DNA of 8,831 nt from Methylovirgula sp. (GTDB lineage Bacteria > Pseudomonadota > Alphaproteobacteria > Rhizobiales > Beijerinckiaceae): assembly GCA_025356505.1 (NCBI GenBank), contig JANXSV010000009.1, positions 1 to 8,831 on the forward strand, read 5' to 3'. A model generated the notes under the pieces. The model worked only from the letters and a program-made list of their open reading frames with translations, was not told where the DNA came from and searched no databases. The translations under genes were made by a program, and so were the position numbers. Shown here in pieces: positions 1 through 6,017 of the stretch (position 1 is the first letter of the stretch; each line of letters begins with the position of its first letter).

Positions 1-6
1 CTACAG

Positions 7-21
7 GAAGACACAGTCTTC
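7..21. repeat. Perfect hairpin downstream of tRNA-Asp
   Basis: A perfect inverted repeat: GAAGAC, 3-base loop ACA, GTCTTC. It begins about 24 bases past the 3' end of the minus-strand tRNA-Asp. It could be part of a terminator or 3' processing signal, but the window ends before any T-run that would follow on the minus strand, so termination cannot be judged. The stem is only six base pairs and may be chance. Confidence 0.3.
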
Positions 22-45
22 AAAAGCTCAAACAACGCGAGGAAA

Positions 46-122
<77 letters not shown>

Positions 123-155
123 GCAAGCAAACGACATTGCGCTGCGAATTCAGTC

Positions 156-184
156 GGGATAGAGGCTAGACCCTGCCAAGTCAA
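156..184 (-). promoter_or_regulatory. Probable promoter of tRNA-Asp
   Basis: On the minus strand, TTGACT (184–179) and TATCCC (161–156) are separated by exactly 17 bases. The -35 matches the sigma-70-type consensus at five of six positions; the -10 only at three. Transcription would start near 149, giving a leader of roughly 27 bases before the mature tRNA 5' end at 122. This fits a tRNA gene transcribed independently of the infA–maf–yacG operon, though read-through from that operon is possible because no terminator is evident after yacG. Confidence 0.5.
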
Positions 185-213
185 CCCCAACACTCGCACC
201 GAAAAACTTTTTG

Positions 214-420
214 TCACAGATCTGCATCGGAATTTGCATCATTGTCATCCTCGGCGCGTTCAGACGGCACGGCGTAGCGCCCGGAAAGCCAGCGATGCAG
301 GTCAATGTCTGCGCAGCGTTTGGAACAAAAGGGCTGATACGTGGCAGTGCTTTTCTTCTCGCAGATAGGACAAGACTTGCTGTTCCCGACTTCCAGAATG
401 ATTTCTACAGGCTCGGCCAT
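214..420 (-). CDS. yacG: YacG-type small zinc-binding protein (DNA gyrase inhibitor family)
   Basis: A 68-residue protein of the YacG family. The E. coli member binds one zinc ion and inhibits DNA gyrase through GyrB. The four zinc-ligand cysteines are visible: CPIC (C17, C20) and FCSKRC (C32, C36). They are followed by the family's DLxxWLSGxYAVP stretch (about residues 40–52). The tail is acidic (EDDNDANSDAD). The start at 420 is chosen because the family begins just before the CPxC motif. The frame stays open upstream, but that region belongs to maf in another frame. The ATG shares its A with the TGA of maf (TGATG, one-base overlap), which suggests translational coupling as the last protein gene of infA–maf–yacG. 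Function in this organism is inferred from the family. Confidence 0.93.
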   Translation of the reverse strand: MAEPVEIILEVGNSKSCPICEKKSTATYQPFCSKRCADIDLHRWLSGRYAVPSERAEDDNDANSDADL

Positions 421-1100
421 CACACAAACGCCCACCCGGCAAGCACTGGAAACCCTTCCCCTGCCAGCAGCGCCACAGTCTCCTGCAGAGGCAGGCCGAC
501 CACAGAGCTGTAAGAGCCAATGATCTTCGCTACGAAGGAACCCGCCAGCCCTTGAATGGCATAACCACCGGCCTTGCCGCTCCATTCACCATGCGCCAGA
601 TAAGCTTCTATTTCTTTAGATGACAGCCGCTTGAACCGCACACGCGTTTCGACAAGCTTGTGCCGTCGCGCACCCTTAGGCGTAATGAGAGTGACGGCGG
701 TGTAAACACGATGTGCCCGCCCCGAAAGTAAACGCAGGCACCTATCCGCTTCATCTGTAAGCTCGCATTTGGGCAAAATGCGCCGACCGACTGCAACCAC
801 CGTATCTGCGCTCAGAATGTAACAACCGGCCAGTTCAGGCCTCTTTTTTGCGATCTCATAAACAACATCGGATTTTTCGGCGGCCAACCGCGACGCCAAG
901 CTGCGAGGCAACTCTGACTTTCGCGGCGTTTCATCAAGATCGGCTGGGATCAGAGCAATCGGTTCTAGCCCAACCTGTTGCAAGAGCGCGAGACGACGGG
1001 GCGAAGCCGAGGCCAGCACGAGGCTTCCGCGATCAACTTTGCTTGTCCCGGAAAGCGCGCGAAACAGCGGATCTGGTTGAAGCTCAATCTTGTCCGTCAT
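420..1100 (-). CDS. maf: Maf/YhdE-family nucleoside triphosphate pyrophosphatase
   Basis: A house-cleaning enzyme. Members of this family hydrolyse dTTP, UTP or modified nucleotides to the monophosphate plus pyrophosphate, and have been linked to septum inhibition in Bacillus. From the ATG at 1100 the protein has 226 residues. The family signatures are present: [10 protein letters not shown] near residues 27–36, SADTVV with the catalytic aspartate D99, [11 protein letters not shown] near 126–136, [10 protein letters not shown] with K176, and [11 protein letters not shown] near 195–205. There is a 26-residue N-terminal extension before the first strand, longer than in many homologues. An in-frame GTG at 1115 would add five residues. 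The ATG was preferred because GGCGGTG precedes it, but neither start has a strong Shine-Dalgarno. It lies 36 bases after infA and overlaps yacG by one base, so it is the middle gene of one transcript. dTTP versus UTP preference cannot be read from sequence alone. Confidence 0.93.
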   Translation of the reverse strand: MTDKIELQPDPLFRALSGTSKVDRGSLVLASASPRRLALLQQVGLEPIALIPADLDETPRKSELPRSLASRLAAEKSDVVYEIAKKRPELAGCYILSADTVVAVGRRILPKCELTDEADRCLRLLSGRAHRVYTAVTLITPKGARRHKLVETRVRFKRLSSKEIEAYLAHGEWSGKAGGYAIQGLAGSFVAKIIGSYSSVVGLPLQETVALLAGEGFPVLAGWAFV

Positions 1101-1136
1101 GAAACGCACCGCCACGCTTTCAAAATGGATAATGGG

Positions 1137-1355
1137 TCATTTGAAGCGATAGGTAATACGGCCCTTGGTCAAGTCATACGGGGTCATTTCGATCAGAACC
1201 TTATCCCCGGTGAGCACACGAATACGGTTTTTCCGCATTTTACCAGCAGTATGAGCGATAATTTCGTGATCATTCTCAAGCTTAACCCGAAAAGTTGCGT
1301 TTGGCAGCAGTTCGGAAACAATCCCCGGAAACTCCAGCAGTTCTTCTTTCGACAT
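1137..1355 (-). CDS. infA: Translation initiation factor IF-1
   Basis: IF-1 occupies the 30S ribosomal A site and assists IF-2 and IF-3 during initiation. The product is exactly 72 residues, the usual length. It is a single S1/OB-fold, with [14 protein letters not shown] in the first strands, [19 protein letters not shown] in the basic RNA-binding part, and the conserved C-terminus [15 protein letters not shown]. The start at 1355 ([11 protein letters not shown]) gives the canonical N-terminus. A longer frame from 1400 exists but would add 15 residues foreign to the family. GATGGGA lies about six bases upstream as a modest ribosome-binding site. It is the first gene of infA–maf–yacG. A possible stem-loop lies in its leader at 1378–1398. 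Confidence 0.98.
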   Translation of the reverse strand: MSKEELLEFPGIVSELLPNATFRVKLENDHEIIAHTAGKMRKNRIRVLTGDKVLIEMTPYDLTKGRITYRFK

Positions 1356-1377
1356 ATGATCCCATCTTTCTAGAGCT

Positions 1378-1398
1378 GAAATTGCGACATGCAATTCC
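1378..1398. repeat. Stem-loop in the infA leader
   Basis: Inverted repeat GAAATTGC, 5-base spacer GACAT, GCAATTCC. In the minus-strand RNA it forms an eight-base-pair stem with one G·U pair, about 23–43 bases upstream of the infA start codon. No T-run follows, so it is not a simple terminator. It may lie in the 5' untranslated region, or it may be a protein site. Its A/T-rich composition makes it weak. Confidence 0.35.
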
Positions 1399-1502
1399 AA
1401 CCAACAATTTTCGCGCGGACTTTAGTGCAAAAATGCAACAAAGTGAACCTCAGATGCGCAATTCTTTTATCAGCATTCGTTTAGCGTTGAACAAAATATA
1501 TG

Positions 1503-1531
1503 TTGCCTATTTCTACAAGCTGAGGTCTATT
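1503..1531 (+). promoter_or_regulatory. Candidate promoter of the phasin-like gene
   Basis: TTGCCT (1503–1508) and TCTATT (1526–1531) are separated by exactly 17 bases, each matching four of six sigma-70-type consensus positions. Transcription would start near 1538, about 30 bases before the start codon at 1569. The inverted repeat at 1532–1542 would then lie directly over the start point, a typical place for a repressor. The promoter call is a pattern match only. Confidence 0.4.
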
Positions 1532-1542
1532 GTGCACTGCAC
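1532..1542. promoter_or_regulatory. PhaR-like operator (GTGCA-N-TGCAC)
   Basis: A perfect 5-bp inverted repeat around one base, GTGCA-C-TGCAC, placed immediately downstream of the candidate -10 and 26 bases before the phasin-like start codon. Alphaproteobacterial PhaR, a repressor released by PHA polymer, is known to bind TGC/GCA-rich sites upstream of phasin genes. Further TGCA-type elements lie upstream in the same intergenic region: TGCA-AAAA-TGCA at 1426–1437 and TGCGCA at 1455–1460. The assignment to PhaR is inference from position and motif type, since the regulator gene is not in the window. Confidence 0.45.
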
Positions 1543-1568
1543 CATATTTTAGCTTTAGGGATTTTGAA

Positions 1569-1925
1569 ATGAAACAATATTGGTCGCTTTACGAAAACGC
1601 CACGACGTTCTGGCTGAACATTGCCCAGTCTTCGCTCGATACCCATACAACTCTCACCCACCGTTTGCCCATGATCGCCGGCCTAACTCCCGCGCCTTCG
1701 CAGGAAATGGATCGGATGGTTACCGAAAAAGTTAAAGCCGTCTCTCAAGGCATGATGGACGCAAGCTGGATGCTCGGCAGCGAGATGATGAAAGCGGCAT
1801 TTGACCAGCCGACGATGACTTCATTTGCCAAGGCTTCTCTCGCCATAGCCGAAGCTGGTATGGCACCTGGGCAACGCACCGTAAAATCAAACGCTAAAAG
1901 ATTGTCAAAATCCAAACGGTCCTAA
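1569..1925 (+). CDS. Small phasin-like protein (putative PHA granule-associated)
   Basis: A 118-residue protein, possibly a phasin, the class that coats polyhydroxyalkanoate granules. The sequence opens with [19 protein letters not shown], an aromatic amphipathic helix of the kind seen in phasins, and is predicted almost wholly helical. It is notably methionine-rich (11 Met, including [18 protein letters not shown] near residues 62–79). It ends in a Lys/Arg/Ser tail (about 104–118) like the basic tails of nucleoid-associated phasins. There is no signal peptide or long hydrophobic segment. The ATG at 1569 follows AGGG at a nine-base distance; an upstream in-frame ATG at 1530 lies within the proposed promoter and was rejected. 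A PhaR-like inverted repeat upstream supports the call. The 3' end overlaps smpB by four bases in convergent orientation. Family assignment is tentative, and an unrelated small helical protein is possible. Confidence 0.6.
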   Translation: MKQYWSLYENATTFWLNIAQSSLDTHTTLTHRLPMIAGLTPAPSQEMDRMVTEKVKAVSQGMMDASWMLGSEMMKAAFDQPTMTSFAKASLAIAEAGMAPGQRTVKSNAKRLSKSKRS

Positions 1926-2395
1926 CCGCGCTCCTTCATGAGCCGAGACTTTTCTCTTCCCCAGTCGCGGTTTTTCTCAGTTTCTCTCTTATCGTGCAAC
2001 TTTTTGCCTTTGCCGATGGCTATTTCAATTTTCGCACGTCCCTGATCATTAAAAAACAGTTTTAATGGCACGATTGTCATGCCTTCGCGCTCTATCGCCT
2101 GACTAAGTTTGACAATTTCTCGCCATTTCAGCAAAAGCTTTCGCGGACGCCTGCGCTCGTGGTTAAACCGATTTGCCTGAAGATATTCAGGAATATCGGC
2201 GTTGATGAGGAACATCTCCCCCTTTTCAACCGACGCATAAGACTCAGCTATTGTCGCTTTTCCCGTACGGAGGCTTTTTACCTCCGTCCCAGTCAGCACA
2301 ATGCCCGCTTCGAACACGTCCCCGATCTCATAGTTATACCGCGCTTTGCGATTGTCCGCCGCGACCTTGTAATTTTTATGTGGCGTCAAAGCCAA
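1922..2395 (-). CDS. smpB: SsrA-binding protein SmpB
   Basis: SmpB binds tmRNA (SsrA), delivers it to stalled ribosomes and mimics the anticodon stem in the decoding centre during trans-translation. The product is 157 residues, the normal length. Landmarks are [20 protein letters not shown] (about 28–47), the RRRPRKLLL basic motif (81–89), [22 protein letters not shown] (about 111–132), and the C-terminal tail [24 protein letters not shown], which enters the mRNA channel. The start is a TTG at 2395. No ATG or GTG fits the family N-terminus, and an AAGGA ribosome-binding site lies eight bases upstream. Another TTG two codons later is less well spaced. The gene overlaps the end of dapA by 20 bases, so translation is probably coupled. 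Its stop codon overlaps that of the convergent phasin-like gene. Confidence 0.96.
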   Translation of the reverse strand: MALTPHKNYKVAADNRKARYNYEIGDVFEAGIVLTGTEVKSLRTGKATIAESYASVEKGEMFLINADIPEYLQANRFNHERRRPRKLLLKWREIVKLSQAIEREGMTIVPLKLFFNDQGRAKIEIAIGKGKKLHDKRETEKNRDWGREKSRLMKERG

Positions 2396-3296
2396 AGCCT
2401 AAGTCCTTGTTCAAAATGCCGGCGTGGATCATGGCATTTCGTATTGTGATATTGGTTGCCGCGCTGCCAGGTACAAGAGGCAACCGCATCTCATTTTCTA
2501 GTCGCCCGAGTAACGAAAGCCCGTATTTGGAACCCGTTACCCCCGCCTCGGTAAATATGGCGGCGTGAAGCGGAATAAGCCGGTCTTGAACCGCCCGAGC
2601 TTGAACGTAGTCACCTGAGAGTGAGGCGACCTGCAGTTCAGAGCACAGGCGTGGTGCCACGTTAGCCACCACGGAGATACATCCATGCCCACCGGCAGCA
2701 TTGAAAGCCAGCGCTGTCATGTCTTCGCCAGATAATTGAACAAAATCAGGACCCATGGCGTGACGCTGTAAGGATGTTCTGGCGACATTGCCGGTTGCAT
2801 CTTTGACGCCAACGATATTTTTCAACGCAAACAGACGCGCCATTGTTTCTACGCTCATATCAATCACCGAGCGTGGCGGAATGTTATAAATGATGATCGG
2901 CACGCCAATAGCGTCATTTATCGCTTTAAAATGCTCATAAAGGCCAGTCTGATTTGGCTTGTTATAATAGGGCGTAACCACGAGCACACCGTCAGCGCCC
3001 GCTTTTTCGGCATGTCTAGCGAGTTCGATCGCCTCGCGCGTATTGTTCGACCCTGCCCCAGCCAAAACAGGAACACGGCCCCGAGATTCGGCAACGCAAA
3101 TTTCAACTACACGCTTGTGTTCGTCATGGCTCAGCGTCGGGCTTTCGCCCGTGGTTCCGACCGGAACCAGGCCGTGCGTCCCTGACTCGATTTGCCAATC
3201 AACCAATGAGCGAAAGGCCGCTTCGTCGATATCACCGTTCTTGAATGGTGTGACCAACGCTGTCATTGAACCCTTAAACTTATTTCCTTGTGACAT
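2376..3296 (-). CDS. dapA: 4-hydroxy-tetrahydrodipicolinate synthase
   Basis: This enzyme condenses pyruvate with aspartate semialdehyde, the first committed step to diaminopimelate and lysine, in the cytoplasm as a (beta/alpha)8 tetramer. From the ATG at 3296 the product is 306 residues. Visible active-site elements are GTTGE (T48, T49), YYNKP (Y111, the residue contributed across the dimer), YNIPPR (Y137, the proton-relay tyrosine, and R142, which binds the substrate carboxylate), and GVKDATGN with the Schiff-base lysine K165. The frame is open to 3410 but homology begins at about [12 protein letters not shown], so the upstream part is leader. ATGs at 3299 and 3308 are equally possible starts; 3296 was chosen for a GGA seven bases upstream. 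It overlaps smpB by 20 bases and diverges from the hydrolase gene. No attenuator or lysine riboswitch is visible. Confidence 0.95.
   Translation of the reverse strand: MSQGNKFKGSMTALVTPFKNGDIDEAAFRSLVDWQIESGTHGLVPVGTTGESPTLSHDEHKRVVEICVAESRGRVPVLAGAGSNNTREAIELARHAEKAGADGVLVVTPYYNKPNQTGLYEHFKAINDAIGVPIIIYNIPPRSVIDMSVETMARLFALKNIVGVKDATGNVARTSLQRHAMGPDFVQLSGEDMTALAFNAAGGHGCISVVANVAPRLCSELQVASLSGDYVQARAVQDRLIPLHAAIFTEAGVTGSKYGLSLLGRLENEMRLPLVPGSAATNITIRNAMIHAGILNKDLGFGFDAT
2404..2408 (-). promoter_or_regulatory. Ribosome-binding site of smpB inside dapA
   Basis: AAGGA on the minus strand, within the dapA codons for N-K-D near its C-terminus, followed after eight bases by the TTG start of smpB at 2395. 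It decides the smpB start among two nearby TTG codons and shows that smpB initiation occurs inside dapA. Confidence 0.7.
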
Positions 3297-3412
3297 CATG
3301 ACGTCCATAGTTACATTCTGACCTAGACATATCGACAGGACGTAGCCGGTGCAAGTCGCAACACTCACCACGCGGCGACGCTCAGAACAATTCCCGCTGA
3401 AGAGAAACATCC

Positions 3413-4279
3413 ATGCAGCATCACTTCCTAGTCAGCACCGACGGCCTTAAGCTTCATTACATTGAAAGTGGTCCGCTAACAGCGGCGCTTCCCATAATTT
3501 GCCTGCCCGGCCTAACGCGGCCGGCCGCGGATTTTGACAAACTCGCAGCTCTGCTGGGCAGCGGTCAAATCGGCAAGGCACGTCGCGTTATCCAAATAGA
3601 TTATCGCGGCCGCGGTCTTTCTGATTGGGATGAAAAGCCGGAAAACTATACGCTTATCCAAGAATATGCCGACATGTGTCAGGTTCTGGACCACTGTGGC
3701 GTTGAGCGCGCAATTTTTTTCGGCACCTCGCGCGGTGGTTTACAGACAATGTATACCGCGAGCCAAAGGCCTGATCTCATCGCGGCCTGCGTCCTAAACG
3801 ACATTGGTCCGGTCATTGAGAGCGAGGGCCTCGCGCGCATCAAAGCCTATGTCGGGAAATTTCCACCCGTCAAAACATGGCCGGAAATCGTCGATCTTCT
3901 CAAAATCGGCATGTCACCACAATTTCCCGCGGTTACGCCAGAGCAGTACGAGACCTATGCCCGCCTGACATTCGTCGAAAATGATAGCCATATCATCATG
4001 CGATACGACCCTGCGCTTGCTGAATCGTTGAAGAGTTTTGACATGTCGAAACCAATTCCACCCGCATGGGGCCTGTTCGATTTGCTCAATTCAAAACCGA
4101 TGCTGATCATTCGGGGCTCGAATTCCGACCTTTTTACCCGCGCGACTGCGGGCGAAATGATGCTTCGGAACCCGAACGCAGCGTTTCATGAAGTCGATGG
4201 CCAAGGCCACGCGCCGCTATTGCTTGATGATGCCACGTGCGAACGCATTGCACATTTTATCTCAGCTTTGAACGAATGA
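3413..4279 (+). CDS. Alpha/beta-fold hydrolase
   Basis: A 288-residue serine hydrolase of the alpha/beta fold, complete from ATG to TGA. The catalytic triad can be placed: nucleophile S106 in the elbow GTSRGG, acid D239 in RGSNSDLF, and H266 in GQGHAPLL. The oxyanion-hole turn is LPGL (31–34). The sequence between these, [10 protein letters not shown] (63–72) and a helical cap at about 135–225, resembles enol-lactonase and epoxide-hydrolase-like members, but the substrate cannot be inferred. There is no signal peptide, so it is cytoplasmic. GAAGAG lies upstream of the ATG as a weak ribosome-binding site. The gene is transcribed divergently from dapA with about 116 bases between starts, and ends 104 bases before a bidirectional terminator. 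A link to lysine synthesis is not indicated. Confidence 0.92.
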   Translation: MQHHFLVSTDGLKLHYIESGPLTAALPIICLPGLTRPAADFDKLAALLGSGQIGKARRVIQIDYRGRGLSDWDEKPENYTLIQEYADMCQVLDHCGVERAIFFGTSRGGLQTMYTASQRPDLIAACVLNDIGPVIESEGLARIKAYVGKFPPVKTWPEIVDLLKIGMSPQFPAVTPEQYETYARLTFVENDSHIIMRYDPALAESLKSFDMSKPIPPAWGLFDLLNSKPMLIIRGSNSDLFTRATAGEMMLRNPNAAFHEVDGQGHAPLLLDDATCERIAHFISALNE

Positions 4280-4382
4280 AATATGGCCACACAGTTCATC
4301 TCTTGGCCAGCGAATGACCTTGAATTGCGTTTTCCGGTCGTCGACAGCGCTCGCATCGGCTGTATTCGTTTCTCGCTCGGGC

Positions 4383-4413
4383 AAAAAGGCTCTCCCTTGG
4401 GAAGAGCCTTTTT
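4383..4413. terminator. Bidirectional rho-independent terminator
   Basis: AAAAAGGCTCT and AGAGCCTTTTT form an eleven-base-pair stem, extended inward by CCC/GGG next to one bulged base, with T-runs on both strands. It sits between convergent transcription units: 104 bases after the plus-strand alpha/beta hydrolase and four bases past the stop codon of the minus-strand helix-hairpin-helix gene. It therefore probably ends both. It is the clearest terminator in the window. Confidence 0.9.
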
Positions 4414-4417
4414 CAGA

Positions 4418-6004
4418 TCATTTTTTCGAAGGTTCAGCGTCGCGGTGAGCTGATTCTGTATTTTTCACAACCGCTAACTCTATCGCCTGCGCAATCCAGT
4501 TTTCGCGATCTATGCGTCCCGGAAACGCAAGATAAGAACCCACCCACACCACTTGATCATGTGTCCAGGCTGCAATCTGATCGAAGTGCCAAATGCCAAG
4601 GCCATGCAACCGGCTTTCATTTTGCGGGCCTATTCCTTTTATCAATTTGAGGTTATCGCCCGTTCCGCCTCGTGCTGACTTCAGCCCTGGAGGCCGCTTG
4701 CCCTCATGCTTATCCTCATCAGGCAATGGAGGTGCAGCATTGAGCGCATCCGCCTCAGCTTGTGCAGCCTTGGCTGCGTCCAAACCTCCTCCGCCCGGTG
4801 TGCCGCCTGCACATAAAACATTCGCTTGGGCTATCCAGTCCTCACGTTCAATCCGGCCTGGAAATGCCATGTGATGCCCCATCCATTCTGCATTTTCCGG
4901 AGTCCAAGCGGCGATCTGGCAGAAGTGATATATGCCGAGGTCGCGTAATATCTTCTCATTTTTAGGACCAATGCCATCAATCAACTTGAGATCATCAGCC
5001 GTACCCCCCTCTGGCGCTACAATGCCAAGAGGTTTGGTGCCCGCATGGTCACCCGAAACATTCCCTGAAGTCGAATTGGCTTTCAGAGTCGCAGCCGAGC
5101 CCTCCGCCGCTAGCTTAGCTTTTTGCGCAGCGGCGTTTCCAGCTGCGGCGTTCTCAGTGGCGACAGCGGCCAAGTCCGCAGCTTTCTTTGCCTGATCGGC
5201 TGCCAGCTGTTCAGCCGCTGCCTTAGTCTTCGCATCTAGCTCAGATTTTTGCATAGCAAGTTCTACGTCTGACAAAGGAGCGTCATCGGCCTTAATTGTG
5301 CCCGACTTGACACCCTTGGAATGTTCGGTGTCACCACCGGCGCACAGTATGTTGGCCTGAGAAATCCAATTTTCCCGTTCGATACGCCCGGGAAACGACA
5401 TATGGTGGCCCATCCAGACAGCGTTATCGGGGGTCCAGGCTGCGATCTGACACCAATGAAAAACACCAAGATCGTTCAAAATCTTTTCATTTTTCGGGCC
5501 GACCCCCTTGATGACCTTCAAGTCATCCGCGACCCCATTGTCAGCCGCCGCGATACCAATGGGTTTGGATCCGGTCGACCCTGCTGTATCGCTGGCGATT
5601 AACTTCGGCGCAACTGAAGCGGCTGTTGCGGCAACTGCAACACCGCCCCTGGAGTCATCAACACCTTTCGTCGCAAGCAAGCCTGCGGCAGTTCCCGCAG
5701 CAGACGCAGCCGGAGAAACCTTGTCAGCTGCCACTAGCCCCTTCAACCAGCCACCGAGGATGCAGCCGACGATGAAAAAAGCAAACATAAACAGCCCCGA
5801 TTCGAGCCCAAACCCCAACCGGCCTCTGGCCAGAGTGAGCCAAGCTAAAATCAAGCCAACCACGAAAGCCACAAGCGCCCATTTGAGCCAACCCGATGTC
5901 CAGCTATCAGCCGGGTTCCTAGACCATGTGAGCCAACCCCAAATCAGACCGATGGCAAAAGCTGCAAAAATCCACCAAAATAATACCGAGAATACATAAA
6001 ACAT
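4418..6004 (-). CDS. Membrane-anchored protein with three helix-hairpin-helix domains
   Basis: A 528-residue protein of unknown function. Three hydrophobic segments lie near residues 4–24, 41–59 and 69–90. After an Ala-rich linker come three copies of a roughly 65-residue domain at about 160–224, 337–401 and 450–511. Each reads (D)LKxIxGIGPxNExxLxxLG, then QIAAWT, then FPGRIxRExWIxQA. The GIGPxNE part is a helix-hairpin-helix turn, and the whole resembles the C-terminal domain of alphaproteobacterial NuoE-like proteins and COG3743 members. Each copy is preceded by a [KR]PxG lead. Copies 1 and 2 are about 80% identical (52 of 65); copy 3 is more distant (39 of 61 to copy 2). The linker between copies 1 and 2 holds an Ala/Lys/Glu-rich probable coiled coil (about 245–305). 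No nuclease residues are evident. Membrane topology is ambiguous by charge. It is the second gene of an operon with the OmpA-family gene, 11 bases downstream of it. Confidence 0.9.
   Translation of the reverse strand: MFYVFSVLFWWIFAAFAIGLIWGWLTWSRNPADSWTSGWLKWALVAFVVGLILAWLTLARGRLGFGLESGLFMFAFFIVGCILGGWLKGLVAADKVSPAASAAGTAAGLLATKGVDDSRGGVAVAATAASVAPKLIASDTAGSTGSKPIGIAAADNGVADDLKVIKGVGPKNEKILNDLGVFHWCQIAAWTPDNAVWMGHHMSFPGRIERENWISQANILCAGGDTEHSKGVKSGTIKADDAPLSDVELAMQKSELDAKTKAAAEQLAADQAKKAADLAAVATENAAAGNAAAQKAKLAAEGSAATLKANSTSGNVSGDHAGTKPLGIVAPEGGTADDLKLIDGIGPKNEKILRDLGIYHFCQIAAWTPENAEWMGHHMAFPGRIEREDWIAQANVLCAGGTPGGGGLDAAKAAQAEADALNAAPPLPDEDKHEGKRPPGLKSARGGTGDNLKLIKGIGPQNESRLHGLGIWHFDQIAAWTHDQVVWVGSYLAFPGRIDRENWIAQAIELAVVKNTESAHRDAEPSKK
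4472..4696 (-). repeat. HHH domain repeat, copy 3
   Basis: This is the copy nearest the C-terminus (residues 437–511, from the RPPG lead). It keeps LKLIKGIGPQNE, QIAAWT and FPGRIDRENWIAQA. It lacks the two cysteines shared by copies 1 and 2: D475 replaces the first, and the LCAGG end is missing. It is the most diverged copy. Confidence 0.85.
4802..5035 (-). repeat. HHH domain repeat, copy 2
   Basis: Middle copy (residues 324–401, from the KPLG lead). It has LKLIDGIGPKNEKIL, FCQIAAWTPEN, MGHHMAFPGRIERE and LCAGG, with cysteines C362 and C398. About 80% identical to copy 1 over 65 residues, consistent with a comparatively recent duplication. Confidence 0.88.
5333..5566 (-). repeat. HHH domain repeat, copy 1
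   Basis: First copy (residues 147–224, from the KPIG lead). It has LKVIKGVGPKNEKIL, WCQIAAWTPDN, MGHHMSFPGRIERE and LCAGG, with cysteines C185 and C221. It is separated from copy 2 by a linker of about 100 residues that contains the probable coiled coil. Confidence 0.88.
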
Positions 6005-6010
6005 CGTGCT

Positions 6011-6017
6011 CTCCCCT
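6011..6017 (-). promoter_or_regulatory. Ribosome-binding site of the HHH gene overlapping the ompA-like stop
   Basis: The minus-strand sequence TAGGGGAGAG joins the TAG stop of the OmpA-family gene (6018–6016) to a strong AGGGGAG Shine-Dalgarno just before the ATG at 6004. Ribosomes ending on the first gene would sit on this site, so the two proteins are probably made by coupled translation. Confidence 0.75.

Noticed and set aside
420..585. N-terminal extension of YacG to 123 residues
   Set aside because: The extra 55 residues lie inside maf in another frame and have no resemblance to the family. The start at 420 gives the normal small protein.
1530..1568. An upstream start (ATG at 1530) for the phasin-like gene
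   Set aside because: It overlaps the proposed -10 and operator, lacks a ribosome-binding site, and adds residues unlike the rest. The ATG at 1569 has AGGG upstream.
3297..3410. DapA beginning at 3410 with a 38-residue leader peptide
   Set aside because: DapA is cytoplasmic and its conserved region begins at about FKGSMTALV. The extra sequence is the divergent promoter region shared with the hydrolase.
4283..4453. A 56-codon plus-strand frame starting ATGGCCACA just after the alpha/beta hydrolase
   Set aside because: It reads straight through the bidirectional terminator at 4383–4413 and antisense into the HHH gene, and has no good ribosome-binding site. Probably chance.
4418..6004. A true DNA nuclease, as the family name 'flap endonuclease-1-like' suggests
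   Set aside because: Only HHH-type motifs are visible. No acidic metal-binding cluster of a FEN or other nuclease domain can be seen, so nuclease activity is not claimed.
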